NCBI GenBank assembly: GCA_028292065.1
Contig: JAQGNC010000514.1
Coordinates: 1 to 7,026, forward strand
Reading direction: 5' to 3'
Origin: Betaproteobacteria bacterium
GTDB lineage: Bacteria; Pseudomonadota; Gammaproteobacteria; Burkholderiales; SG8-41
DNA length: 7,026 nt
Shown one piece after another: positions 1-5,229 of this stretch. Position numbers and translations under genes: made by a program. Position 1 is the stretch's first letter, and each line of letters begins with the position of its first letter. A model generated the notes under the pieces. That model ran no database searches and was not told the DNA's origin. It saw nothing but the letters and a program-made list of their open reading frames with translations.

Positions 1-1260
1 GATCGCCTCGTTCAGCGAGCCGCCGCCGTTGTTCCGCAGGTCGACGAGCACGCCGTCGACCTTCTGCTTTCTGAATTCCTCCAGCAGGAGGGCCACGTCG
101 CGAGTCGCACTTTTGTAATCCTTGACGCGATTTTGTCGCCCTGCGAAATCTTCATAGAACGACGGAAGTGTCAGCACGCCGATACGGCGTGTGATGGTGC
201 CGTCCACCGCAGTGCGCACCGAAGCCTTTGCGGCCTGCGCGGCCAGGTTGATCGTTTTGCGAACGAGAGAAACGCGTTTGTGCTTGCCGTCCGTCCCGGA
301 TTCCGCCGGGAGAACGTCGAGCACGACGACCGAATCCGGCGCGCCGCGAACGAGTGCGATGGTGTCATCCATACGCCAGCCCTGAATGTCCACCATGGCG
401 CCTTCCTGGCCCTGCGCGACACCGACGATACGGTCGCCGGCTTTCAGCTCCCCCGAGAGTCCGGCAGGCCCGCCCGGTACCAGTTCGCGGATGGTGACGT
501 ATTCGTTTATTTCGGCGAGCACCGCGCCGATGCCGACCAGAGAAAGCCTCATCGAAATGTCGAAGTCCTCCGCAGCGCGCGGCCCCATGTAGTTGGTGTG
601 CGGCTCGATCGCCATTGTGTAGGCGTTCATGAAGGTCTGAAACGCGTCCGTGCTGTTGATCCGCGCAATGCGCTTCTGGAAATTGTCGTAACGCCTGTCG
701 AGCAGGCTGGCGATGTCCGTGTCGCTCTTCCCGGCCAGCTTGAGCCGCAGCCAGTCGTTCTTGACCCGTTTGCGCCACAGCTCGCGCATATCCGCCTCTG
801 TTTGCGGCCAACGCGCCTTTTCCCGCGACAGCTGGTAGCTTTCGTCCTCCTGGAAATCGAACCCTTTCTCGAGCAACGTGCGCGCGTATGCAAAGCGCCG
901 GGTTACGCGATCCTCGTACAGATTGAAGATCGCGAAGGGGACACGCAGGTCTTGTTGAAGGATGGCATCGCCGAGTCTGGTGCGGTACTGGGAAAGACTG
1001 TCGATATCGGCCTGCACGAAGAAGAGCTTCTCCGCGTCCAGCGACTTCAGATACTGCTCGTAGATCTTCGCCGACAGGCTTTGATCCAGCGGCATCGCCG
1101 TGTAGTGATAGCGGGCCAGCACTTCCGCCGCGAGCCGTGCCGCCTGCGCTTCCTGCTGCGCCGGCCTCAGCTCGGCGCGGACTGCCGCGCCCGGGTCGAC
1201 CGATGCGCCTTGCACCGAGGTCGCCAGCGCAAGGGCTATGCAAAGCAGGTACTTTTTCAT
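1..1260 (-). CDS. prc: Tail-specific (C-terminal processing) protease, N-terminal 420 codons, truncated by window edge
   Basis: This is a periplasmic S41A serine protease of the Prc/Tsp type, which degrades proteins with exposed nonpolar C-termini. Reading the minus strand from the ATG at 1260 gives 420 uninterrupted codons to base 1. Residues 1 to about 18 form a signal peptide (MKKYLLCIALALATSVQG). About 35-225 match the Prc N-terminal domain, with an EPHTNYMGPR stretch at 219-228. About 238-320 form the PDZ domain (LSLVGIGAVL at 239-248, GWRMDD at 294-299). The protease fold begins near 357 and shows DLRNNGGGSLNEA at 407-419, the conserved strand before the active site. The catalytic Ser and Lys lie to the left of the window, so activity cannot be judged. 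A GGAG box sits 5 bases before the ATG. It is transcribed away from everything else here. The family call is by recognised motifs and domain order; I am very sure of it. Confidence 0.95.
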   Translation of the reverse strand, partial: MKKYLLCIALALATSVQGASVDPGAAVRAELRPAQQEAQAARLAAEVLARYHYTAMPLDQSLSAKIYEQYLKSLDAEKLFFVQADIDSLSQYRTRLGDAILQQDLRVPFAIFNLYEDRVTRRFAYARTLLEKGFDFQEDESYQLSREKARWPQTEADMRELWRKRVKNDWLRLKLAGKSDTDIASLLDRRYDNFQKRIARINSTDAFQTFMNAYTMAIEPHTNYMGPRAAEDFDISMRLSLVGIGAVLAEINEYVTIRELVPGGPAGLSGELKAGDRIVGVAQGQEGAMVDIQGWRMDDTIALVRGAPDSVVVLDVLPAESGTDGKHKRVSLVRKTINLAAQAAKASVRTAVDGTITRRIGVLTLPSFYEDFAGRQNRVKDYKSATRDVALLLEEFRKQKVDGVLVDLRNNGGGSLNEAI

Positions 1261-1291
1261 TCGTGCTCCACTGAGAGGCCGACAAGGGCGA

Positions 1292-1297
1292 ATTGTA
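1292..1297 (-). promoter_or_regulatory. Possible -10 box for prc
   Basis: The minus strand reads TACAAT here, one mismatch from the sigma-70 -10 consensus, about 31 bases upstream of the prc ATG. The hexamer 17 bases further upstream (ATCACC) matches TTGACA at only three positions. The position is sensible but the support is weak. Confidence 0.35.
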
Positions 1298-1403
1298 AGT
1301 GCCGGGAGGCGTTGGGTGATGGAACCGTGAAGCCAGTCGCGTGCCGCAAGCGCGCCATTTCCGGCATTGGGGGGCGCTGAGGGAACGCGAGGATACGCGG
1401 CAA

Positions 1404-1422
1404 GGCTTAAGCCACGCTTAAG
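1404..1422. promoter_or_regulatory. Operator-like palindrome with repeated GCTTAAG
   Basis: GGCTTAAGCC at 1404-1413 is a perfect 10-base palindrome. Its core GCTTAAG (1405-1411) recurs as GCTTAAG at 1416-1422, 11 bases on, which is one helical turn. The site lies in the gap between divergently oriented prc and the small-ORF cluster, where a regulator could bind. A binding role is inferred only from symmetry, spacing and location. Confidence 0.35.
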
Positions 1423-1449
1423 AAAGCGCGCATCAAGGGGCTGGGAGAG

Positions 1450-1671
1450 GTGCTGGTAACTTACCCGTTTACTGGATCATTGCGAACGCGGCGTCGCTCG
1501 CTCCGGTTTCCGCGCAGCCTGCTCGACGAGTATGCCGACGCGGCGGACCACACACGCTGCTTCCTGAACAGCGGCCCCCTTTCCGAGCTTGTGTTTCTCC
1601 AGGACGGGGGGAAGCGGACCATACTCAACCAGACGGTTTACGAGCAGCTCGTGAAGGAGGCCCATCCATGA
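1450..1671 (+). CDS. Small ORF of unknown function, possibly a gene remnant
   Basis: The ORF has 73 codons from a GTG and I do not recognise the family. The reading frame stays open upstream to the TAA at 1408-1410, so the true start could be different, or this could be the tail of a truncated gene. GGGAGAG abuts the GTG and AAGGGG lies 9 bases before it, so a ribosome site is possible but not clean. The N-terminal third is Arg-rich (RTRRR at about 12-16). The C-terminal half looks like a normal soluble protein (SELVFLQDGGKRTILNQ, about 45-61). There is no signal peptide or membrane segment. Its stop overlaps the ATG of the next ORF in an ATGA, which suggests translational coupling and argues that both are, or were, real genes. 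A companion gene of the broken restriction locus downstream is one possibility. Confidence 0.45.
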   Translation: MLVTYPFTGSLRTRRRSLRFPRSLLDEYADAADHTRCFLNSGPLSELVFLQDGGKRTILNQTVYEQLVKEAHP

Positions 1672-1856
1672 TCACACTATCCGCGGAAGACCAGCAAGCA
1701 CTCGATGCTCTGCGTAGCGCCGTCGCCGAAACGCTGGAGCGTAAGCGCCGTCTTGGGCAGTACGCCGTGATCTGGCGCGACGGCAAGGCCGTGCGAATCA
1801 CCCCGGAGGACGACGTGTCCTCGGAGCGTTCGGGGCATGGTGAAAGCCGTGCCTGA
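1668..1856 (+). CDS. Small conserved-looking protein of unknown function
   Basis: This ORF encodes 62 aa from an ATG with a perfect AAGGAGG Shine-Dalgarno at 1654-1660, 7 bases upstream; that is the best ribosome site in the left half of the window and makes the start firm. Residues 4-30 look like a charged helix (SAEDQQALDALRSAVAETLE). A short basic turn (RKRRLGQ) and a strand-turn-strand follow (YAVIWRDGKAVRI, about 32-44), with an acidic tail after that. I cannot name the family. It overlaps the preceding ORF by 4 bases (ATGA) and the HsdR-like fragment after it by 20 bases, so three reading frames are chained as in a compact operon. It may be an accessory gene of a former type I restriction operon or half of a small two-gene module. 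Neither function is shown by the sequence. Confidence 0.65.
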   Translation: MITLSAEDQQALDALRSAVAETLERKRRLGQYAVIWRDGKAVRITPEDDVSSERSGHGESRA

Positions 1857-1968
1857 GGCACCCCGCTCCGAGCGCAGGACGCAGAACCGGGTCGCCGCGC
1901 TTTTCATGGACGCGGCGGGGGCCGACCACCTTGATTACCGGCATCTCGGTGATTGGAGCAAGCGGGAG
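1837..1968 (+). pseudogene. hsdR: N-terminal fragment of type I restriction endonuclease subunit R
   Basis: From the ATG at 1837, residues 11-44 match the usual start of short-form HsdR proteins as I know them: SERRTQNRVAALF followed by LDYRHLGDWSKRE. In intact proteins this is followed by a GNxxIE-type segment, then the nuclease and helicase motor domains, around a thousand residues in all. Here similarity stops right after SKRE at about base 1968. The frame then runs through unrelated Ala/Pro-rich codons to a stop at 2053-2055. None of the nuclease or helicase motifs is present downstream, and hsdM and hsdS are absent from the window. The start overlaps the preceding small ORF by 20 bases, the spacing expected inside a real operon. 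I read it as the left end of a deleted restriction locus. The family match is from memory of the motif, so moderately sure. Confidence 0.7.
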
Positions 1969-2165
1969 CCCGCGGTGAAGGCGCCAGCGGCGGCGCTCGC
2001 GCTCGTTCCGGTTTTGCCGCTCATAAGTTCAGGCTCGCGGCGTCTCGATAAATAGGCCAGAGCCGCAACAACGTTCGACATGATGCCGAGCGATGCAGAT
2101 GCCGCCGCCATAGACGCTGCCCGCGCATCACGGCACAATTCGGCTGGTTTGTGGGGGAGAACGGC
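1969..2165. other. Non-coding scar between the HsdR fragment and the Trp-rich genes
   Basis: About 200 bases separate the last recognisable HsdR codon from the next gene. Apart from the frame continuing from the fragment to its stop at 2053-2055, I see no convincing ORF, tRNA-like T-loop, terminator or transposon end. A convincing -35/-10 pair for the next gene was also not found. It probably holds the deletion junction. Confidence 0.4.
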
Positions 2166-2396
2166 ATGGCCTGGGAATTCATAACAAAGCCCGTGCGCAG
2201 CGTGAATGCTGTGTCGTGGGAATGGGAATGGCGCTTCACGCCCGAGGAGGGCGCGAAGACAGCGTCGGCGCGCACGTTCGCGAGCTTCAGGGAGTGCGTC
2301 GCGGATGCACGGCTGCACGGTTTCACCGGCGATCCCGAGCCGGGCGAATCGGGCACCCTGTTCCATCGTCCGGAATCGCGCTTCGTCTGGTATTGA
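2166..2396 (+). CDS. Small Trp-rich protein, first of a tandem paralogous pair
   Basis: It encodes 76 aa from the ATG at 2166. This start is preferred to the in-frame GTG at 2151 because GGGGGAG at 2153-2159 lies 6 bases before the ATG. I do not recognise a named family. Visible features are an MAWEF start, a WEWEWR cluster at 18-23, and TFASFRECVADARLHGF at 37-53, followed by a Gly/Pro-rich tail. There is no signal peptide or membrane helix, so it is probably cytoplasmic. The pattern of alternating Trp, a short turn, then a helix with ECVxDAxxHGF loosely recalls the small DUF1508/YegP-like fold, but I cannot confirm that. The gene 20 bases downstream is clearly related: residues 37-53 align without gaps and share TF, ECV, DA and HGF. 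Confidence 0.75.
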   Translation: MAWEFITKPVRSVNAVSWEWEWRFTPEEGAKTASARTFASFRECVADARLHGFTGDPEPGESGTLFHRPESRFVWY

Positions 2397-2416
2397 GCCG
2401 GCGGATAGACCCGTAG

Positions 2417-2605
2417 ATGGGCTGGGAATTCGCTGCGCTTTATTTTGAGGACGCTGAAGAAGGCTGGCGCTGGGTCTGGCGCCGCATCGCCGACGATTCG
2501 GGCAAGACCCTCCAGGAGTCGCCGACCTTCGAGCAGCTCGACGAGTGCGTCGAGGACGCGAAGCGCCACGGTTTCGACGAAGATGATTGCGGCTCGTTAG
2601 GCTGA
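2417..2605 (+). CDS. Small Trp-rich protein, second of a tandem paralogous pair
   Basis: It encodes 62 aa. An in-frame stop directly precedes the ATG at 2417, so the start is forced to that codon or one inside. Only a weak GGAT at 2403-2406 could serve as ribosome site, so translation may depend on the gene 20 bases upstream. It begins MGWEF, has WRWVWRR at 17-23 and TFEQLDECVEDAKRHGF at 37-53, and ends in an acidic tail. These elements match the upstream 76-aa protein, including 14 of 15 identical bases over the first five codons, so the two arose by duplication. It lacks the longer Gly/Pro tail of its neighbour and has fewer basic residues in the N-terminal part. Function unknown; a cytoplasmic location is inferred from the absence of hydrophobic segments. 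Confidence 0.75.
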   Translation: MGWEFAALYFEDAEEGWRWVWRRIADDSGKTLQESPTFEQLDECVEDAKRHGFDEDDCGSLG

Positions 2606-2617
2606 AGCCGGGGCGGC

Positions 2618-2623
2618 TATAAT
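2618..2623 (+). promoter_or_regulatory. TATAAT -10 box, likely promoter of the rib operon
   Basis: This is a perfect TATAAT in otherwise GC-rich sequence, just after the preceding gene ends. No good -35 is present: CGTTAG at 2595-2600 has 17-base spacing, while TTAGGC at 2597-2602 has 15. Transcription would begin near 2630, giving a leader of about 127 bases before the preferred ribB start. The box overlaps the left arm of an inverted repeat by three bases. Confidence 0.5.
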
Positions 2624-2683
2624 CGGGGCTGGCGCCGCCGCTGCGCTTCTCACCCTCCGCCTTTCGCCGCGTTAGCCCCGATT
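2621..2683 (+). repeat. Inverted repeat / hairpin in the ribB leader
   Basis: AATCGGGGCT (2621-2630) and AGCCCCGATT (2674-2683) are perfect inverted copies. Pairing continues inward to 2635/2669 with two G-U pairs, giving a 15-pair stem around a 33-base loop. The conserved FMN riboswitch blocks I know from ribB leaders are not visible here, so it is not a recognisable RFN element. In read-through transcripts it could fold fully. In transcripts starting at the TATAAT only the inner part of the left arm would be included. Confidence 0.55.
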
Positions 2684-2756
2684 CCATGATGTGCCGTCCC
2701 GATCTTTCCTCGTCCGCCCCTGCCCGCACGCCTACGCGCGCGAGGCGGCTCGGCTC

Positions 2757-3887
2757 ATGAATACCGCTCGCAACGAAACCGCGATCGCGCCGGTCGCGGA
2801 TATCATCGCCGAGCTCAGGGCCGGCCGGATGGTGGTGCTGGTCGACGAGGAAGACCGCGAGAACGAAGGCGATCTGGTGATGGCGGCCGAGTTCGCCACG
2901 CCCGATGCGGTGAACTTCATGGCGCGTTACGGCCGCGGCCTGATCTGTCTCACCCTCACCGCCGCGCGCTGCCGCCAGTTGAACCTCGCGCCCATGGTGT
3001 CGAACAACCGCTCGCCGCTCGGCACGAACTTCACGGTGTCGATCGAGGCGGCGGAAGGCGTGACGACCGGCATCTCGGCCGCCGATCGCGCGCGCACCAT
3101 CCAGGCGGCGATCCGCGCCGACGCGAGCCCGCAGGACATCGTTCAGCCCGGCCATATCTTTCCGCTGACCGCGCAGGACGGCGGGGTGCTGGTGCGCGCC
3201 GGTCATACCGAGGCGGGTTGCGATCTCGCGCGCCTCGCCGGCTTGACCCCGGCCGCGGTGATCTGCGAGATCCTGAAGGACGACGGGGAGATGGCGAGGC
3301 TGCCGGACCTCATCGAATTCGCGGCCCAGCACGCGCTCAAGATCGGCACGATCACCGACCTCATCCAGTATCGCAGCCGCACCGAATCGCTGGTCACGCG
3401 CGTCACCGAGCGCGAGATCGAGACGGTGCACGGCCCGTTTCGCCTGGTCGCCTACAGCGACCTCATCGGGCGTGAGACCCACCTCGCGCTCGTCAAAGGC
3501 GACGTGACCCCTGACAAGGAAGTGCTGGTGCGCGTGCACGAGCCGGTGTCGCTGATCGACCTGCTCGACGCGGGCAGCACGAGCCACTCGTGGAATTTCC
3601 ACGATGCGCTCAAAACGGTCGCCGCCGCCGAAGCCGGGGTCATCGTGCTCCTGCATCGCGAAGAGACCGGCGCCGAGCTCCTCGACCGCGCGAAACCGCC
3701 GAAGATCGGCGCGCCCCCGCCGAAGATGGCGCTGCGCAACTACGGGATCGGCGCGCAGATCCTGCGCGATCTCAGGGTCAAGAAAATGCGCCTGCTCGCA
3801 CTGCCGCGGCGCATGCCGAGCATGGCGGGATTCGACCTCGAGGTGGTGGGGTATCTGCAGCCCAGCGGCGTGAAGGGTGAAGCGTGA
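2757..3887 (+). CDS. ribB: 3,4-dihydroxy-2-butanone-4-phosphate synthase with degenerate GTP cyclohydrolase II domain
   Basis: The enzyme converts ribulose 5-phosphate to 3,4-dihydroxy-2-butanone 4-phosphate and formate, one branch of riboflavin synthesis. With the ATG at 2757 it has 376 aa. Residues 10-205 are a complete RibB domain: DEEDRENEGD at 30-39 (metal and substrate loop), SPLGTNF at 86-92, and HTEAGCDLARLAGL at 150-163. About 220-370 resemble RibA but lack its working parts. There is no cysteine in that half, so no zinc site. The usual QEGRGIG stretch is replaced by REETGAEL (301-308), while YGIGAQILRDL (329-339) survives. This matches RibBX-type proteins, so GTP cyclohydrolase II is probably encoded elsewhere; automatic annotation often calls such genes ribBA. 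An in-frame GTG at 2691 would add 22 residues, but ATG 2757 begins just before the conserved region. GAGG at 2742-2745 is a weak, distant ribosome site. The last codons and stop lie in a heptamer repeat. Confidence 0.93.
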   Translation: MNTARNETAIAPVADIIAELRAGRMVVLVDEEDRENEGDLVMAAEFATPDAVNFMARYGRGLICLTLTAARCRQLNLAPMVSNNRSPLGTNFTVSIEAAEGVTTGISAADRARTIQAAIRADASPQDIVQPGHIFPLTAQDGGVLVRAGHTEAGCDLARLAGLTPAAVICEILKDDGEMARLPDLIEFAAQHALKIGTITDLIQYRSRTESLVTRVTEREIETVHGPFRLVAYSDLIGRETHLALVKGDVTPDKEVLVRVHEPVSLIDLLDAGSTSHSWNFHDALKTVAAAEAGVIVLLHREETGAELLDRAKPPKIGAPPPKMALRNYGIGAQILRDLRVKKMRLLALPRRMPSMAGFDLEVVGYLQPSGVKGEA

Positions 3888-3898
3888 AAGGTGAAGGG
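3871..3898 (+). repeat. Four tandem TGAARSG-like heptamers across the ribB stop codon
   Basis: The units are TGAAGGG (3871-3877), TGAAGCG (3878-3884), TGAAAGG (3885-3891) and TGAAGGG (3892-3898), with a degenerate fifth unit CGAACCG after them. The third unit supplies the TGA stop of ribB, and the first two encode its final VKGEA residues. This looks like a short tandem repeat that expanded into, or grew from, the gene end. Confidence 0.8.
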
Positions 3899-3935
3899 CG
3901 AACCGATTTTCGATCCACATAACGCTTTACCTTCC
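3886..3935 (+). other. Imperfect hairpin between ribB and ribH
   Basis: GAAAGGTGAAG (3886-3896) can pair with CTTTACCTTCC (3925-3935) at 10 of 11 positions, counting one G-U pair. The 5' arm is made of heptamer repeat. The 3' arm ends one base before the GGAA ribosome site of ribH, so folding could affect ribH translation. It may also simply be an inverted, worn copy of the repeat. Confidence 0.35.
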
Positions 3936-3946
3936 CGGAATAGAAA

Positions 3947-4420
3947 ATGCCCCGGTACGACAACATAGAAGAACTCGAGCCCGACCTGCGCGGGGAAGAC
4001 CTGCGGATCGGCATCGTGATGAGCCGCTTCAACGCGCAGATCGGCGAAGGGCTGCTCTCGAGCTGCACTGCCGCGCTGCTCAAGCACGGCGTCGCGCCCG
4101 AGGACGTGGTCATCGTCACCGTTCCCGGCGCGCTCGAAGCGCCGCTCGTGCTCCAGACACTCGCGCAAAGCGGCCGCTACGACGCGCTGATCGCGCTCGG
4201 TGCGGTGATCCGCGGCGAGACTTACCATTTCGAGATCGTGTCCAACGAAGCCGCGAGCGGCATCAGCTCGGTGCAGCTCGAGAGCGGCGTGCCGATCGCC
4301 AACGGGATCCTTACCACTGAAAACGACGACCAGGCGCTCGCTCGCATGATGGAAAAAGGCGCCGATTGCGCGCTGGCGGCCATCGAGATGGCGAACCTGC
4401 TGAAGCGGCTGGACCAATAG
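3947..4420 (+). CDS. ribH: 6,7-dimethyl-8-ribityllumazine synthase
   Basis: The enzyme condenses the dihydroxybutanone phosphate made by RibB with 5-amino-6-ribitylaminouracil to give lumazine, the next-to-last step to riboflavin. It is cytoplasmic and normally assembles into pentamers or icosahedral shells. The 157 aa length is typical. Family landmarks are RIGIVMSRFN at 20-29 (the aromatic/Asn substrate-binding strand), VPGALEAP at 59-66, ALGAVIRGETYHFEIVSNE at 83-101 with the catalytic His at 94, and PIANGILTTEN at about 115-125. The ATG at 3947 has GGAA at 3937-3940, 6 bases upstream. It follows ribB by 59 bases and precedes nusB by two, so RibB and RibH are made together. Very sure. Confidence 0.98.
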   Translation: MPRYDNIEELEPDLRGEDLRIGIVMSRFNAQIGEGLLSSCTAALLKHGVAPEDVVIVTVPGALEAPLVLQTLAQSGRYDALIALGAVIRGETYHFEIVSNEAASGISSVQLESGVPIANGILTTENDDQALARMMEKGADCALAAIEMANLLKRLDQ

Positions 4421-4422
4421 AA

Positions 4423-4899
4423 GTGTCAGAAAACAAATCCACGCAGAAGCGGCGCGACGCGCCGCGCAAGAGCACGCGTCGGCGCTCCCGCGAGTTCGCG
4501 GTGCAGGGCTTGTACCAGTGGCAGCTTACGGGCAAGGACCCGGTGTCGATCGCGACCGAGCTCGCGGAGTCCGACGAATTTTCCAAGTGCGACGTGCCTT
4601 ACTTTCGCACCCTCTTGAACGGCGCGATCGACAATTCGCAGGAGCTGGAATCGAAGATGCAGCCATTCCTCGACCGTCCCGCGAAAGAGCTCTCGCCCAT
4701 CGAGCGCGGCATCCTGCTGCTCGGGGGGTACGAGCTCATGCGCGAGCTCGAAGTGCCGTATCGCGTGGTCATCAACGAAGCGGTCGAGCTCGCCAAATCG
4801 TTCGGCGGCACCGACGGCCACAAGTACGTGAACGGCGTCCTCGATAAACTGGCCCCCCGCCTGCGCGAGATCGAGCTTCGCGCCGAGCGCGGCGGCTGA
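4423..4899 (+). CDS. nusB: Transcription antitermination factor NusB
   Basis: NusB binds the boxA RNA element with NusE (ribosomal protein S10) and joins the antitermination complex on rRNA operons. The chosen start is GTG at 4423, two bases after the ribH stop, giving 158 aa and no overlap. Extending to 4366 would add 19 residues read out of frame through ribH. Residues 1-22 are a basic, flexible lead (KSTQKRRD, RKSTRRRSR), useful for RNA contact and a little longer than in many family members. The helical core follows: REFAVQGLYQWQLTG at 23-37 and ELSPIERGILLLGGYEL at 89-105. VPYRVVINEAVELAKSFGG (111-129) and KYVNGVLDKLA (134-144) close it and are the family signature. No strong Shine-Dalgarno is seen, so translation is probably coupled to ribH. 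The ribH-nusB-thiL order is common in proteobacteria. Confidence 0.97.
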   Translation: MSENKSTQKRRDAPRKSTRRRSREFAVQGLYQWQLTGKDPVSIATELAESDEFSKCDVPYFRTLLNGAIDNSQELESKMQPFLDRPAKELSPIERGILLLGGYELMRELEVPYRVVINEAVELAKSFGGTDGHKYVNGVLDKLAPRLREIELRAERGG

Positions 4900-4911
4900 A
4901 GGAGCGTAACC

Positions 4912-5184
4912 ATGGCGATGCCCCCTCGTGTCATCGATCCCCGGCAGCTGCGCAAGCGCATGCTGATGTTCTACTTCGCGGCCGGCGTGAACCTGCTCAT
5001 GTCGTTCTGGGTCGCCACCGTCGGCGCGTCCCAGGCGAACGGCAGCACCCTCATGGTCGTGATGCTGGTTTTCCTGGGCTTCGCCGGCCTGAACTACTAC
5101 ATGGGACGGCGGATACAGAAGTTTCTGAGGCAGCTGCCGGTCGGGGCGCCGCCGGCTCAGAGCGGCACCACCGAAAAGGAGTGA
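4912..5184 (+). CDS. Small two-helix membrane protein of unknown function
   Basis: It encodes 90 aa from the ATG at 4912, with AAGGAG at 4899-4904 seven bases upstream; a second ATG at 4918 is possible. I do not recognise a named family. Residues 5-16 are basic (RVIDPRQLRKR). A first hydrophobic helix spans about 17-38 and a second about 46-64. A basic stretch RRIQKFLRQ (66-74) and a polar tail follow, so both ends are predicted to face the cytoplasm with a short external loop rich in Gly, Ser and Asn. It lies between nusB and thiL, 12 bases after the former, so it is translated as part of the operon. The strong ribosome site and clean hydrophobic pattern argue for a real gene. Its stop codon TGA is the first part of the hairpin that precedes thiL. 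Confidence 0.8.
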   Translation: MAMPPRVIDPRQLRKRMLMFYFAAGVNLLMSFWVATVGASQANGSTLMVVMLVFLGFAGLNYYMGRRIQKFLRQLPVGAPPAQSGTTEKE

Positions 5185-5219
5185 CGAGTAGCGCGTGACG
5201 TCACCGCGTTACTTCGTCA
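5182..5219 (+). other. Long hairpin before thiL containing GTGACGTCAC palindrome
   Basis: The 38-base stretch folds into a 16-pair stem with two single-base bulges (5205 and 5213), one G-U pair and an ACGT loop. Outer arms are TGACGA (5182-5187) and TCGTCA (5214-5219); the core is GTGACGTCAC (5195-5204). No run of T follows, so it is not a standard intrinsic terminator. It overlaps the stop of the membrane-protein gene and ends 10 bases before the thiL ATG. Confidence 0.6.
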
Positions 5220-5229
5220 TCTTCACAGC

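Noticed and set aside
365..1285. Minus-strand open frame of 306 codons overlapping prc in another frame
   Set aside because: The true prc frame is open to the window edge and carries all the motifs. This one is a shadow frame without recognisable domains.
133..1380. Plus-strand open frame of 415 codons opposite prc
   Set aside because: The minus strand encodes a continuous Prc protein here, with signal peptide, PDZ and protease motifs. The plus frame resembles no family.
1450..1856. Toxin-antitoxin module
   Set aside because: The layout of two small overlapping genes fits, but neither protein shows a toxin or antitoxin fold that I recognise, so no such call is made.
2606..2756. FMN riboswitch upstream of ribB
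   Set aside because: Expected from the gene, but I find none of the conserved RFN sequence blocks and the leader is short. Only a simple inverted repeat is present.
1935..3920. Minus-strand open frame of 661 codons across the ribB region
   Set aside because: It runs antisense to ribB, whose domains are unmistakable, and across the Trp-rich genes. Its Arg/His/Ala-rich composition is typical of GC-rich shadow frames.
5182..5225. Intrinsic terminator before thiL
   Set aside because: The stem is strong but is followed by TCTTCACAGC and not by a T-run, and the operon appears to continue.
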